64,000 nt of DNA from Candidatus Krumholzibacteriota bacterium (GTDB taxonomy: Bacteria; Krumholzibacteriota; Krumholzibacteriia; LZORAL124-64-63): assembly GCA_022711765.1 (NCBI GenBank), contig JAKLEB010000001.1:1408694-1472693 (forward strand), given 5' to 3'. The notes under the pieces were generated by a model. The model saw only the letters and a program-made list of their open reading frames with translations, was not told where the DNA came from and ran no database searches. How positions within the stretch are numbered: the first letter of the stretch is position 1; every line of letters begins with the position of its first letter. The position numbers and the translations under genes are program-made. This document shows positions 56,801 to 64,000 of this stretch, piece after piece.

Positions 56801-57002
56801 CGATCAGGTCCGGCTCGTGATCCACGATCTGCGCGGCCGCCGCGTCCGCTGCCTGGTCGACGAGCGCCTCGCCGCCGGTCCCCATGCCGTCCGCTGGGAC
56901 GGGCGGGACGACCAGGGGCGCCAGGCCGGGTCAGGCGTCTACTTCGCCGTCCTCGAATCCGGAAGGGAGACCCGCATCGCGAAGCTCACTCTCGTCAAGT
57001 GA
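53895..57002 (+). CDS. Secreted protein with C-terminal FlgD-Ig/type A sorting tail
   Basis: A 1035-aa exported protein with a signal peptide (about 1-25). No catalytic family is recognised. Beta-rich modules occupy the middle, with FDNVRLTLHAPDG typical of jelly-roll domains, and a Rossmann-like stretch near 640-720 contains PAVLFWDRSES and YDLILFTNG. The last 85 residues (about 950-1035) hold NPFNP, HDLRGRRV, AAGPHAVRWDGRDD and a SGVYFAVL ending, the FlgD-Ig/type A sorting-like tail common in FCB bacteria. The start has AAAGGAG 7 bases upstream. The same tail occurs in the convergent subtilase. Confidence 0.8.
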   Translation: MRRQLEITVILFGIAAALAQPASGAQRARPGAGHDGTEAAAVTVAGPDDLIRGRSVAPAKATRDTIVVYGGQGTLEGKFELADGNPDRQGWVGQDFTVVDEIYWHTSTFHAAHLDPDTPDNHAWWCGTVYEPCEPDDNPEGYGDGWEQLLAWTGPVTEPSQPVTVRVTARVAIDTEPGYDYLFLEVVTPDGSRPILILDSYHELLMVDETFVVAPAEFSDPAGEVTLRWRVSTDGGWSDVDCLFPSDYGAAQIDKIVVTFDQGDGPVQIGPEETAEPGAPSTWQAGVLPGVGDYSQVWPDLEEIDPCSVERSPHLAFIDDGVVVPGTGGSPCITWCYGPGGYVVNSTGGLRGDGAILHNVAWSPPIPLPGDPSTGALLEFDVFTHNGTVVANSADIFWIWSVRSTADPTGATGWSAPRDRNFVYEGGPGWLRWREEVGDLLEPGARWVQVALGVRQYFFIFGNESTPAPYFDNVRLTLHAPDGPQLAQSTRFLAQDAFPTSGALDPGDLGAASVRFDCAIDVDASAPVITAGDSLILSVQRSAPDAVLDPPPQMHYRLFPNPLFDTYRSAGQPTEGVVAGDSVGTSSLGTTFAFDLPDEGFVFPGDVVHYFFTATERRGAEVTSAIIPADTAGFGRVRPYAAPLGPAYDVRYVFRALPGLRSTDPADRPAVLFWDRSESRLERQAWQLSLAQIGMQEGVDYDLFATRNPSGIEANGLAYTGTIDLLAPYDLILFTNGNQVVAFGGPFYQWGAPNPAPDTGLLEAWLNLGDRALAFAGDRLVESLSAADSDFLQTWLGAQDALPNRFPDYLDGQHSPPVVALPDAPWPLGVDGWIASGCAGNRGNAGARVPAVLPYGPNAARLAGYATPDHDPDPYPYAAALVNVEPTSGSRVVTVAHALLRVESDRYHGAPGAPLPARALLLGGILAGLGQAGSSPPVGAPDAPAALALAARPNPFNPAVMITYGVPRADQVRLVIHDLRGRRVRCLVDERLAAGPHAVRWDGRDDQGRQAGSGVYFAVLESGRETRIAKLTLVK

Positions 57003-57020
57003 TCGCGGCCGGCGACGGAT

Positions 57021-57060
57021 TTCCGGAACGCGCCCGGCGGCAGCCGGGTGCGATCCGGAA
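57021..57060. terminator. Hairpin between convergent genes
   Basis: TTCCGGA (57021-57027) pairs with TCCGGAA (57054-57060) around an inner CCCGG/CCGGG stem. It lies between two convergent stops and may stop transcription from both sides; no T-run follows, so factor-independent action is uncertain. Confidence 0.45.
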
Positions 57061-57074
57061 GGGCGTTCCGCCAC

Positions 57075-60000
57075 TCACTTGACGAGGTTCATCTTCCGGG
57101 AGAGCGTCTGACCAGCCGCCACGAGCCGGTAGACGTAGAGCCCCGAGGCGGCCGCGCGGCCCTCATCGTCCCGCCCGTCCCAGCGGACGGAGTGGGGACC
57201 CGCCGCGAGGTCGCCGGTCACGAGCGTGCGCAGGCGCCGGCCAGAGAGGTCGTAGACCGCCAGCTCGACGGGTCCGCGCGCGGCGAGCGAGAAGCCGATC
57301 CGCGTGCCGGGGTTGAACGGGTTGGGCACGTTCTGGCCGAGCGCGAACGCCGCCGCAGGCGGCTGGTCGCCATCGACGCCGGCCACCGACCCGCCGCCGG
57401 CGCCGGCCGCGACGACGTTGGCCAGGAAATCGCCGACGTCGGCTCCATGGGCGATGGCGAAGCGAACCTGGATGGACGCGCCCGGATCCAGCTGGAAGGG
57501 ACCGGCCGCCACGAGCGCCGAGAGGTCCGTCGGCTCGTTCGCAGTCGTCTGCTGGAGCATACCGTTGAGGAACTGGAACTTGTGGGCGTCCGCGACGTGG
57601 TTTGCGGGGAACACGTACGTCGGGTTGTCGATCAGGGTCAGGTTGCTCACGGGCGTGGCGCCAAGCAGCGCGAGGCCGAACACCGGGCCGTCGGGCATGC
57701 CGATCCAGACCGCGCGCGCGTCCTCGTCGACGCCGCCGACGTTGCCGAACACGTCCACCACGTCGAGGTCGACGAACAAGCCGGCGAAGTACTGGTTGAG
57801 GTAATCGCCGCCCGTGTTGCGAATCACGTATTCCAGGATGGCGACATCCGCGAGGGCCGGATCCGCGAAGACCCGGCTGATGAGCTCGACCTCGACCCCG
57901 CGAGGATCGGCGTGGCCGCTGTCGGTGAACGCCATCGCGAACACCTGCTCCGCCGGTCCGTCGGCGACCACGGCCACGTTCCCGTTCGGGGTGGTTCGCG
58001 GCACCCACTCGCTTGGATCAGCGCCATCGGCGGTCAGATCGTTGTTGCAGACGTAGGCGAAACTCCCGCCGCCCCACAGCGAGCTCACGAAGAGCGAGGA
58101 CGGCTCGCCGACCACGCCCAGACCCTCGCCCTGGAGCCGGTCGCCCGAGAGATAGCCGAGGCTGCCGCGCGCGGTCGTCGTGAGGTAGACGTTCCCGAGC
58201 CCGTGGGTGCGGTACTCGGGTAGCCCGACGTGGGCGACCACGTCGAACATCCTCTCGAATCCCTCGGCGGTCGAGAGGGTCAGGTACATCACGAATCGGA
58301 AGCCCTGCGGCGCGAGCGGCGAGACCGCGAGCCGCAGCGGCGCGCCGGCGTTGCTGGCGGTGCCGCCGGCCGGGATGACCGGGTATTCCGCGACATCCAG
58401 CGCCACGGCGATGTGCGGATTGCTCTCGACCGTAAGACGCCCGATCACGCCCGTCGCCGCGATCTGACCGGAGTTCGCGACCTCGAAGACGAGGTCGACG
58501 ATCTCTCCGGGATCCAGCACGCCGTCCCCCGCGGGGTCGGCGAGGCAGACGGCGCTGGAGAGGTCGGGGAGCTGGTCCGCGGGCACCGCGGCGACCGCCG
58601 CGTAGGCGTCGACCAGTCCGGCGCCGAAGACGTTGTCCTTGCCCGCCAGGCCCAGATCGACGGCCGAACGCTCGAGCGTGCTGTCGATCCCCGCCGGCGA
58701 CAGCGTCGGATTCCGCTGCAACATGAGCGCCGCGACGCCGGCGACCTGCGGGCAGGACATCGAGGTGCCGCTCCAGGTCTCGCCGCTGTAGAGACCGCCC
58801 GGCAGGGTCGAGCAGACGCCCACCGCCGGCGCCACGAGGTCGGGTTTGATCAGACCCGGGCCGGGAATGTACGGCCAGTCGTACCACGGGTCGATCTGGT
58901 CCCAGGCGGCCGGTCCCTGGCTGCTCTGCGGAAAGACCTCGGCGGACTGGTAGCCGGTGCCGCCCACGGTGATCACGCCGCCGTGGCTGCTGTGAGGGAC
59001 CGGCAGGGCGCTCCACGGCGCCGGGATCCGCGCCGTCATGCCCAGTTCGATCGGCGGATTGTACTCGTCGTGGTAGTTGCCGGCGCTGTTGAACAGCACG
59101 ACGCCGGCTGCGCGCAGCGCGTCGGCATTGAAGCGATCGTTGCGCAGGTAGGCCGCGGGGATCTCGCCTTTCACGCCGAGGGACATCGTGATGATCCGGG
59201 CGCCGTTCTCCGCGCAGTACTGCTGCGCAGCCCAGATGCGCCCGAGGCTGCTCACGCCGGCGCTCGTGAAGACCTTGGCCGGCAGCAGCCGCGCGCCCGG
59301 CGCGACGCCGGTCTGGATGCCGCCCCGGCCATCGCCGACGACCAGGCCGGCGGTGTGGGTGCCGTGGCTGCCGTTGCTCGCGTCGTCGCCGGGGTCGGCG
59401 TCGCGGTCGCCGAAATCCCAGCCGCGGACATCGTCGATGAATCCGTTGAGATCGTCGTCGACACCATTGCCGGGGATCTCGGACGGGTTGGTCCAGACGC
59501 GCTCGCGCAGGTCAGGATGCGCGGCGTCGACTCCCGTGTCGATGTGGCCGATGATGATGCCTTCTCCGGTGATCCCCAGCTCGTTCCACACGCGGTCGGC
59601 CCGGATCGCCACGAGGTGCCAGGCCGGCGCCGACGGCGTCGCCTTCTGTCCCTCGGCGGGCGGCGCCGCACCGGCGAGCAGATCGAGTTCCTTGTCGTAG
59701 AAGAGGATGGCGCCATCGTCGCTCTTGTCGCCGGCGAGAGCGAGGATGATGTCGGCGTCGCCGCCGAAGGCGATCGCGTTCGAGAAATACAGCATCTCCG
59801 CGTACTCGAGGACGCCCGGATGATCCGGGTCGTCCAGGATCGTCCAGGAGTCGGCCTGCGCCTTCCTGATCTCCCGCTTCAGGGCGGCGATGGCGGAGTT
59901 GCGGCGCTTGGTCGGCGTGGCGCCGTCCAGCTGGATCTCGATCTCGTCGAGATCCACCTCGTCGGGGAACACCATCAGGACCGGGATGATCTCGCTCTTG

Positions 60001-60116
60001 ACACGCTCGTCGAGAATCCGCTGCAGCTCGGGATCGATGCGCGCAGCCGAGGCCGAGCAGACCGCGCACCCGACCAGGACGCTGGCTAGGCCGACGATCA
60101 GGGTACTACGACCCAT
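57075..60116 (-). CDS. Secreted S8 family subtilase with sorting tail
   Basis: A 1013-aa exported serine protease. A signal peptide (about 1-25) is followed by a propeptide-like region to about residue 165. The catalytic triad is Asp193 (IGHIDTGVDAAHPDL), His251 (GSHGTHTAGLV) and Ser452 (SGTSMSCPQVAG), with oxyanion Asn343 (FNSAGN). After the peptidase domain lie beta domains. Residues about 925-1013 form the FlgD-Ig/type A sorting tail with NPFNP and SGLYVYRLV. The start ATG has GAGGAG. It is a probable surface or extracellular protease. Confidence 0.93.
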   Translation of the reverse strand: MGRSTLIVGLASVLVGCAVCSASAARIDPELQRILDERVKSEIIPVLMVFPDEVDLDEIEIQLDGATPTKRRNSAIAALKREIRKAQADSWTILDDPDHPGVLEYAEMLYFSNAIAFGGDADIILALAGDKSDDGAILFYDKELDLLAGAAPPAEGQKATPSAPAWHLVAIRADRVWNELGITGEGIIIGHIDTGVDAAHPDLRERVWTNPSEIPGNGVDDDLNGFIDDVRGWDFGDRDADPGDDASNGSHGTHTAGLVVGDGRGGIQTGVAPGARLLPAKVFTSAGVSSLGRIWAAQQYCAENGARIITMSLGVKGEIPAAYLRNDRFNADALRAAGVVLFNSAGNYHDEYNPPIELGMTARIPAPWSALPVPHSSHGGVITVGGTGYQSAEVFPQSSQGPAAWDQIDPWYDWPYIPGPGLIKPDLVAPAVGVCSTLPGGLYSGETWSGTSMSCPQVAGVAALMLQRNPTLSPAGIDSTLERSAVDLGLAGKDNVFGAGLVDAYAAVAAVPADQLPDLSSAVCLADPAGDGVLDPGEIVDLVFEVANSGQIAATGVIGRLTVESNPHIAVALDVAEYPVIPAGGTASNAGAPLRLAVSPLAPQGFRFVMYLTLSTAEGFERMFDVVAHVGLPEYRTHGLGNVYLTTTARGSLGYLSGDRLQGEGLGVVGEPSSLFVSSLWGGGSFAYVCNNDLTADGADPSEWVPRTTPNGNVAVVADGPAEQVFAMAFTDSGHADPRGVEVELISRVFADPALADVAILEYVIRNTGGDYLNQYFAGLFVDLDVVDVFGNVGGVDEDARAVWIGMPDGPVFGLALLGATPVSNLTLIDNPTYVFPANHVADAHKFQFLNGMLQQTTANEPTDLSALVAAGPFQLDPGASIQVRFAIAHGADVGDFLANVVAAGAGGGSVAGVDGDQPPAAAFALGQNVPNPFNPGTRIGFSLAARGPVELAVYDLSGRRLRTLVTGDLAAGPHSVRWDGRDDEGRAAASGLYVYRLVAAGQTLSRKMNLVK

Positions 60117-60204
60117 AGTGACTCCTCGTCCAGGCTCACTACACGGCACGCGAGCGCAGCGCCGTCGCCGGCCACAGGGCTCGGCACGGTCGTCGAGAAA
60201 TCTT

Positions 60205-60244
60205 TACCGTCTGTAACGGTAGCAGATCGCTGGCGCGGCATCAA
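60205..60244 (-). promoter_or_regulatory. Subtilase promoter with dyad operator
   Basis: On the minus strand TTGATG (60239-60244) precedes by 17 bases TACCGT (60216-60221 as a -10), which forms half of the dyad TACCGT-N5-ACGGTA (60205-60221). A regulator bound there would cover the -10. Confidence 0.35.
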
Positions 60245-60293
60245 GTGGCGGGATCATTTTTGTGACTCGATGCCCGACTTTGATCTTAGGAAC

Positions 60294-60713
60294 CTAGTCC
60301 GTCGCGAGGATCTCCCAGGTCGGGACGATCTGAGCGGTCCCGCGGATCATGGCTCCCACAGAGCAGTATTCGTCCAGGCTGAGGCGCATCGCCCGCTCCA
60401 GCTTGCGGGGATCGACAGCGCCGCGGACCGCCACGTGGAGCTCGATCCGGGTGTAGACCCGCGGGTGGGACTCGGCCCGCACCGCCTCCGCGGAAAGCTC
60501 GATCCCGGTGAATGGCTGCCGCATCTTGGCAAGCATGAGCGCAAGATCCACGCCGACGCAACCGATCAACGCGTGCAGGACGAGGTCCATCGGGGAGGGC
60601 GCGGTGCCCGCGCCACCGGCCGACGCCGGCGCGTCGGTGACCAGCGCGTGACCGCCGGGGGAAGTATGGACGAAGCGGACACCGTCGGTCCAGGTGGCTC
60701 GGCAACCGGGCAT
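60294..60713 (-). CDS. OsmC/Ohr-family protein
   Basis: A 139-aa peroxide-related protein. The reactive cysteines are Cys52 in the ALIGCVGVDLALML helix and Cys117 in LDEYCSVGAMIRG. The fold uses thiols to reduce organic hydroperoxides. The start ATG has GGAGG 5 bases upstream. It lies 17 bp after the YihY gene in the same direction. Confidence 0.88.
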   Translation of the reverse strand: MPGCRATWTDGVRFVHTSPGGHALVTDAPASAGGAGTAPSPMDLVLHALIGCVGVDLALMLAKMRQPFTGIELSAEAVRAESHPRVYTRIELHVAVRGAVDPRKLERAMRLSLDEYCSVGAMIRGTAQIVPTWEILATD

Positions 60714-60730
60714 GGCAGCCTCCAGACGAC

Positions 60731-61603
60731 TCAGCGCAAGGGACGGAACAGCGACTGGTCCTCGGCCGCGTCCAGCCGTTTCATCAGGGCGTTGATCTCG
60801 GCGCCGACCAGGAAGATGAAGCCGGTCAACCAGAAGTACGCGAGGAGGATCACGACGGCGGCCAGAGAGCCGTAGGTCGCGTTGTAGCTGCCGAAATTCT
60901 CCACGAACAGCCGGAATCCATAGGATGCGAGCAGCCAGAAGACCATGGCGGTGATGCTGCCCGGCAGGATGTGGATGAACCGCTGCCGGGCCTCCGGCGC
61001 GAAGAAGTAGAGGATGGTCACGGCGCCGAACGCGAGCAGGGCGGCGATCGGCAGACGCATCGTCGTCCAGAACGTGTTGGACTCGCTGGCGAGCTGCAGG
61101 TACTCGAACACACCCTGCGTGACCTGCCGCCCGAGCAGCGTGATCACCATCGCCAGCAGCAGGATCGCCGCGAGGACGAGCAGCAACGCGATCGACATGA
61201 GCTTCTGCACCAGCATGTTGCGTCTCGGGCGCAGGTTGTAGGCGCGGTTGATCGTCGTGATCATGGCGCCGATCGCCATGCTCGCGCCCCACAGCGAGAT
61301 CGCCGCCGAGGCCAGCGTGACCTCGCGACTGCGGGTCGGCAGGATGCCCATGACCGTGTCGACGACGTAGTCGCCCGCGTCCCGCGGCATCTGCTCGCGG
61401 AATGCGTCGAAGAGCTGTGTCTGGAGATCCTGCCCGAGCGGCAACTGGCTGATGATCGACAACAGGAAGATCAGGAAGGGGACGAACGAGAGCATCATGT
61501 AGTAGGCGATCTGCGCCGCCATCCCCATGCAATCGTCGTAGGCGATCTCCCGCCGCAGCCGATCCAGGAAGGCGAGGGCGCGTTGCCAGTGCCGTTTGAA
61601 CAT
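60731..61603 (-). CDS. YihY/BrkB-family inner-membrane protein
   Basis: A 290-aa protein with six helices. The family signature YDDCMGMAAQIAYYMMLSF is near residue 22, and ISLWGASMAIGAMITTINRAY follows. Often misnamed ribonuclease BN; the function remains unclear and may concern envelope integrity. The start ATG has only a weak GGTGG site. Divergent from the S9 peptidase gene. Confidence 0.87.
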   Translation of the reverse strand: MFKRHWQRALAFLDRLRREIAYDDCMGMAAQIAYYMMLSFVPFLIFLLSIISQLPLGQDLQTQLFDAFREQMPRDAGDYVVDTVMGILPTRSREVTLASAAISLWGASMAIGAMITTINRAYNLRPRRNMLVQKLMSIALLLVLAAILLLAMVITLLGRQVTQGVFEYLQLASESNTFWTTMRLPIAALLAFGAVTILYFFAPEARQRFIHILPGSITAMVFWLLASYGFRLFVENFGSYNATYGSLAAVVILLAYFWLTGFIFLVGAEINALMKRLDAAEDQSLFRPLR

Positions 61604-61652
61604 AGGACCACCAGCATGCCCCGGCGCGCCGCCGATGGCAACCCTGCTTTGC

Positions 61653-61670
61653 GCACGGCGTACGCCGTGC
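61653..61670. promoter_or_regulatory. Perfect 18-bp palindrome in a divergent gap
   Basis: GCACGGCGTACGCCGTGC is its own complement. It lies between the yihY-like start and the S9 peptidase start. A second hairpin, TCGCGCG-CAA-CGCGCGA (61681-61697), follows. This is a plausible shared operator. Confidence 0.45.
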
Positions 61671-61724
61671 CATGATTGGATCGCGCGCAACGCGCGAGCT
61701 CGACCCTCGAACCAGGAGCCGGAC

Positions 61725-64000
61725 ATGTCCCGTCGCCTCTTCCTGATCCCCGTCCTGATCCTCGTCGCGTGCTTCGCCAGCGGCCCGGCGCTGGCTGCCG
61801 ACGCCCCTGCGGAAACGGTCGTCCCGGTGAATCAGGCCCTGCGCCTCGGCCCGGTGTCCCTGCCCTTGCCCGCGTTCCACGACGCGGCGCGCTTCGGCAC
61901 GACGCTGGATCAGCTGCTGGAATCGCGGTCCCTCGACGTGGCGACCCTGCGGCCGGCGGCGGGCCTCACGGTGGCGCTCGGCCGCGGCGAGGCCGTTCGC
62001 TGGCGCCGCAGCGACGCTCCCCTCGTCTGCGATGGTTCGGCCGGATCGGCGCGCGAGGAGTGGTTCGCGTGCTACCTCCGCTGCGATCGCTGGCAGAAGG
62101 CCACGCTCACGATCGACGCGCCCGAGCCGGTCCTGCTGCAGGCCTGGCTCGATGGCGGGCCGGCCACCCTGAAAGAGGTCTTCGCCGATGGCGGCGCCAA
62201 GACGCGGCAGGCGGAGCTCAAGCTCGAGATCGGGACGCGGCTCCTGGTGATCCGCAGCGTCGCCCCCGCGGACCAGGCGACCGCCTGGACCCTGGCGCCC
62301 GGCCTGAAGCTCGCCGCCGGCTCGCCGGCGAGCGCCCTCGCGGTGACCTGCGAGAGCCGCCGGCCCGCCGACATCCGCCTCGTGCTCGACACGCCGCGGG
62401 TCCAGACCGCCACCATCTCGCCCGACGGCGCGCTGGCGGCGATCCAGCTCGCGGAGTTCCCGCCCGGGGGGAAACGTCAGACCTGGCTCGAGATCCGCCG
62501 GACCAAGGACGGTTCGCTCGTCGACACCTGGCGCGGCAGCGACGCCGGGTCCGTGCAGTGGGCGCCCGCTGGCCAGCGGCTGAGCTTCACGCTCGGCGAG
62601 GACAAGACGAGCGACCTCTGGCTGCGCGACCTCGAGACCGGCGAGGCCACGCGCCTGCTGCGCGGGATCGCGGACCTGCAGGGCTACCGGTGGGCGCCCG
62701 ACGGCTCCTTCCTCGTCTACGAGGTCCGCGTCGAGGCCAAGCCGGACGAGCGCAAGATCAAGCGCGTCACGACGCTGGCCGACCGCCAGCCGGGGTGGCG
62801 CGACCGCAGCTACCTGGTGATGGCGTCGGTCCCCGCCGGGATCTCCCGCCGGCTCACCGCGGGACCGCTCAGCCCCGGGAGCTGGTCGATCAGCCCGGAC
62901 AGCCGGCGCATCCTCTTCTTCCTCGGGGACGAGGACCTTGCCGGCGGCCGGCCCTACGCGACGAGCGAGTTGTGGGAACTCGACCTCGAGACCTGCCGCG
63001 CCGAGAAGGTCCTCGCCGATCGTTGGATCGGCAACGCCGCGTACGGCCCCGATCCCCACCGGCTGCTCCTGCAGGGCTCGCCGTCTGCCTTCGACGGCCT
63101 CGGCCGCGAGGTGCCCGCGGGCGTGCAGGTCAACGACTACGGCGGCCAGGTCTACCTCTGGGATCGGCGCCAGGGCCGCGCGACGCCGCTCGGCGGCGAC
63201 CTGCGCCCGGACGTCGACTCCTGCTGGTGGTCCCTCGACGACGGACTCGTCTACGCCCTGTGCACGGACACGCAGTTCGCGAACGTCTGGCGTTGCGACC
63301 CCGCGCGGGGGGTGTGGGAGCCCGTCGAGACGGGGCTCGAGTCCACCAGCCAGTTCGACCTCGCTCGGCGCGGGCGCGCGGCCGTGGCCCGCGGCACCGG
63401 CGCCACGACGCCCAACCAGATCTTCGCGGTCGATCTGGAGCGCGGGATGGCGCGGCAGCTGCTCGCGCCCGGCGCCGACGCGTGGCGGGACGTTGCCTTC
63501 GGCGAGGTCGAGTTCTGGCAGGCGCCCCTGCCGGACGGCGAGCTGCTGGACGGCCGGATCTACTGGCCGCTGGACTACGACGAGTCCCGGACCTATCCGC
63601 TGATCGTCTACTACTACGGCGGCACCACGCCGGAGACCGTCGATTTCGGCGGCCGCTACCCCAAGAACGTCTGGGCCGGGCAGGGCTACATCGTCTACGT
63701 GCCCCAGCCGAGCGGCGCGATCGGCTACGGCCAGGAATTCGCGGCGCGCCACGTCAACGACTGGGGCGAGCGCACGGCCTGGGAAGTGATCGAGGCCACG
63801 AAGGCGTTCCTGGCCGCTCACCCCGGCGCGGAACCCGGGCGCGTGGGCTGCATCGGGGCGAGCTACGGCGGTTTCCTCACCGAGTACGTCATCACGCAGA
63901 CCGATCTCTTCGCCGCGGCGGTGAGCCACGCCGGCATCTCGTCGATCGCCAGCTACTGGGGCGAGGGGCTATGGGGATACGTCTACGGCGCGCGGGCCCT
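61725..64000 (+). CDS. Exported S9 (prolyl oligopeptidase) family peptidase, 3'-partial
   Basis: The frame runs off the end of the window after 758 complete codons, so it is missed by simple ORF listing. A signal peptide (about 1-25) is followed by a beta-propeller-like region with WD40/DPP-type segments (ISPDSRRILFF, YRWAPDGSFLVYEV), then an alpha/beta-hydrolase domain from about residue 605. The nucleophile is Ser713 in IGASYGGFLTEY; catalytic Asp and His lie beyond the window. The start has AGGAG about 6 bases upstream. It would cleave short peptides in the periplasm or outside. Confidence 0.93.
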   Translation, partial: MSRRLFLIPVLILVACFASGPALAADAPAETVVPVNQALRLGPVSLPLPAFHDAARFGTTLDQLLESRSLDVATLRPAAGLTVALGRGEAVRWRRSDAPLVCDGSAGSAREEWFACYLRCDRWQKATLTIDAPEPVLLQAWLDGGPATLKEVFADGGAKTRQAELKLEIGTRLLVIRSVAPADQATAWTLAPGLKLAAGSPASALAVTCESRRPADIRLVLDTPRVQTATISPDGALAAIQLAEFPPGGKRQTWLEIRRTKDGSLVDTWRGSDAGSVQWAPAGQRLSFTLGEDKTSDLWLRDLETGEATRLLRGIADLQGYRWAPDGSFLVYEVRVEAKPDERKIKRVTTLADRQPGWRDRSYLVMASVPAGISRRLTAGPLSPGSWSISPDSRRILFFLGDEDLAGGRPYATSELWELDLETCRAEKVLADRWIGNAAYGPDPHRLLLQGSPSAFDGLGREVPAGVQVNDYGGQVYLWDRRQGRATPLGGDLRPDVDSCWWSLDDGLVYALCTDTQFANVWRCDPARGVWEPVETGLESTSQFDLARRGRAAVARGTGATTPNQIFAVDLERGMARQLLAPGADAWRDVAFGEVEFWQAPLPDGELLDGRIYWPLDYDESRTYPLIVYYYGGTTPETVDFGGRYPKNVWAGQGYIVYVPQPSGAIGYGQEFAARHVNDWGERTAWEVIEATKAFLAAHPGAEPGRVGCIGASYGGFLTEYVITQTDLFAAAVSHAGISSIASYWGEGLWGYVYGARA

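Noticed and set aside
61725..64000. S9 peptidase as a truncated gene
   Set aside because: The frame is still open at the last base, so the end is cut by the window, not by a stop.

Overview
The window is a 64 kb piece of a very GC-rich bacterial chromosome with dense coding on both strands and frequent 4-bp start/stop overlaps. Two large secreted proteins end in a FlgD-Ig/type A sorting-like tail (Asn-Pro-Phe-Asn-Pro followed by an Arg-Trp-Asp-Gly-Arg-Asp segment). Lipoproteins are many, and the mix includes a DUF5683/PEGA protein and a lone glutaminyl-tRNA synthetase. This suggests a Gram-negative of the FCB side of the tree, for example Krumholzibacteriota, Eisenbacteria or a relative. That placement is inference. 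I saw no rRNA, tRNA, CRISPR array, phage or insertion sequence.

Layout. 1-8.4 kb: sodium:solute symporter (5' end probably outside the window), sulfatase-fold lipoprotein, GT-C type membrane protein, methyltransferase and lipoprotein sialidase. 8.5-14.4 kb: cysteine synthase family enzyme, glnS, rhodanese lipoprotein, type III polyketide synthase, NmrA-like reductase. 14.5-21.1 kb: a minus-strand arsenic-type operon (ArsR, ArsP-like permease, three thioredoxin-fold proteins, CcdA, ACR3) followed in the same direction by a TIR-HEAT protein. 21.8-29.6 kb: selD with an in-frame UGA, HDOD protein, a YhaO/YhaN-like nuclease-ATPase pair and a PrsW-like protease. 29.7-37.6 kb: a second ArsR regulator with a perfect operator-like palindrome, ispH, and a DUF2892-TolC-MFP-RND efflux operon behind a promoter with two tandem dyads. 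A candidate small RNA and a terminator follow.

37.6-42.1 kb: thioredoxin-TPR protein with a coupled lipoprotein, a GT39-like membrane protein, and an unrecognised 276-aa protein. 42.1-49.5 kb: a tightly coupled minus-strand run encoding only the seven membrane subunits of complex I, in the order A-H-J-K-L-M-N, then pyrophosphatase and a YbjN-like lipoprotein. None of the hydrophilic subunits (B, C, D, E, F, G, I) is present. Most signature charged residues of proton and quinone handling are replaced. 49.7-64 kb: rlmH, PEGA/DUF5683 protein, large surface lipoprotein, DUF1460-like protein, two large sorted secreted proteins (one a subtilase), OsmC, YihY and a prolyl-oligopeptidase-family peptidase cut by the window end.

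The strongest candidate for an undescribed system is the membrane-arm-only complex I cluster. The clearest recoding event is the selenocysteine-containing SelD, which a standard caller would truncate. Functional calls rest on motifs read by eye; no database search was run.
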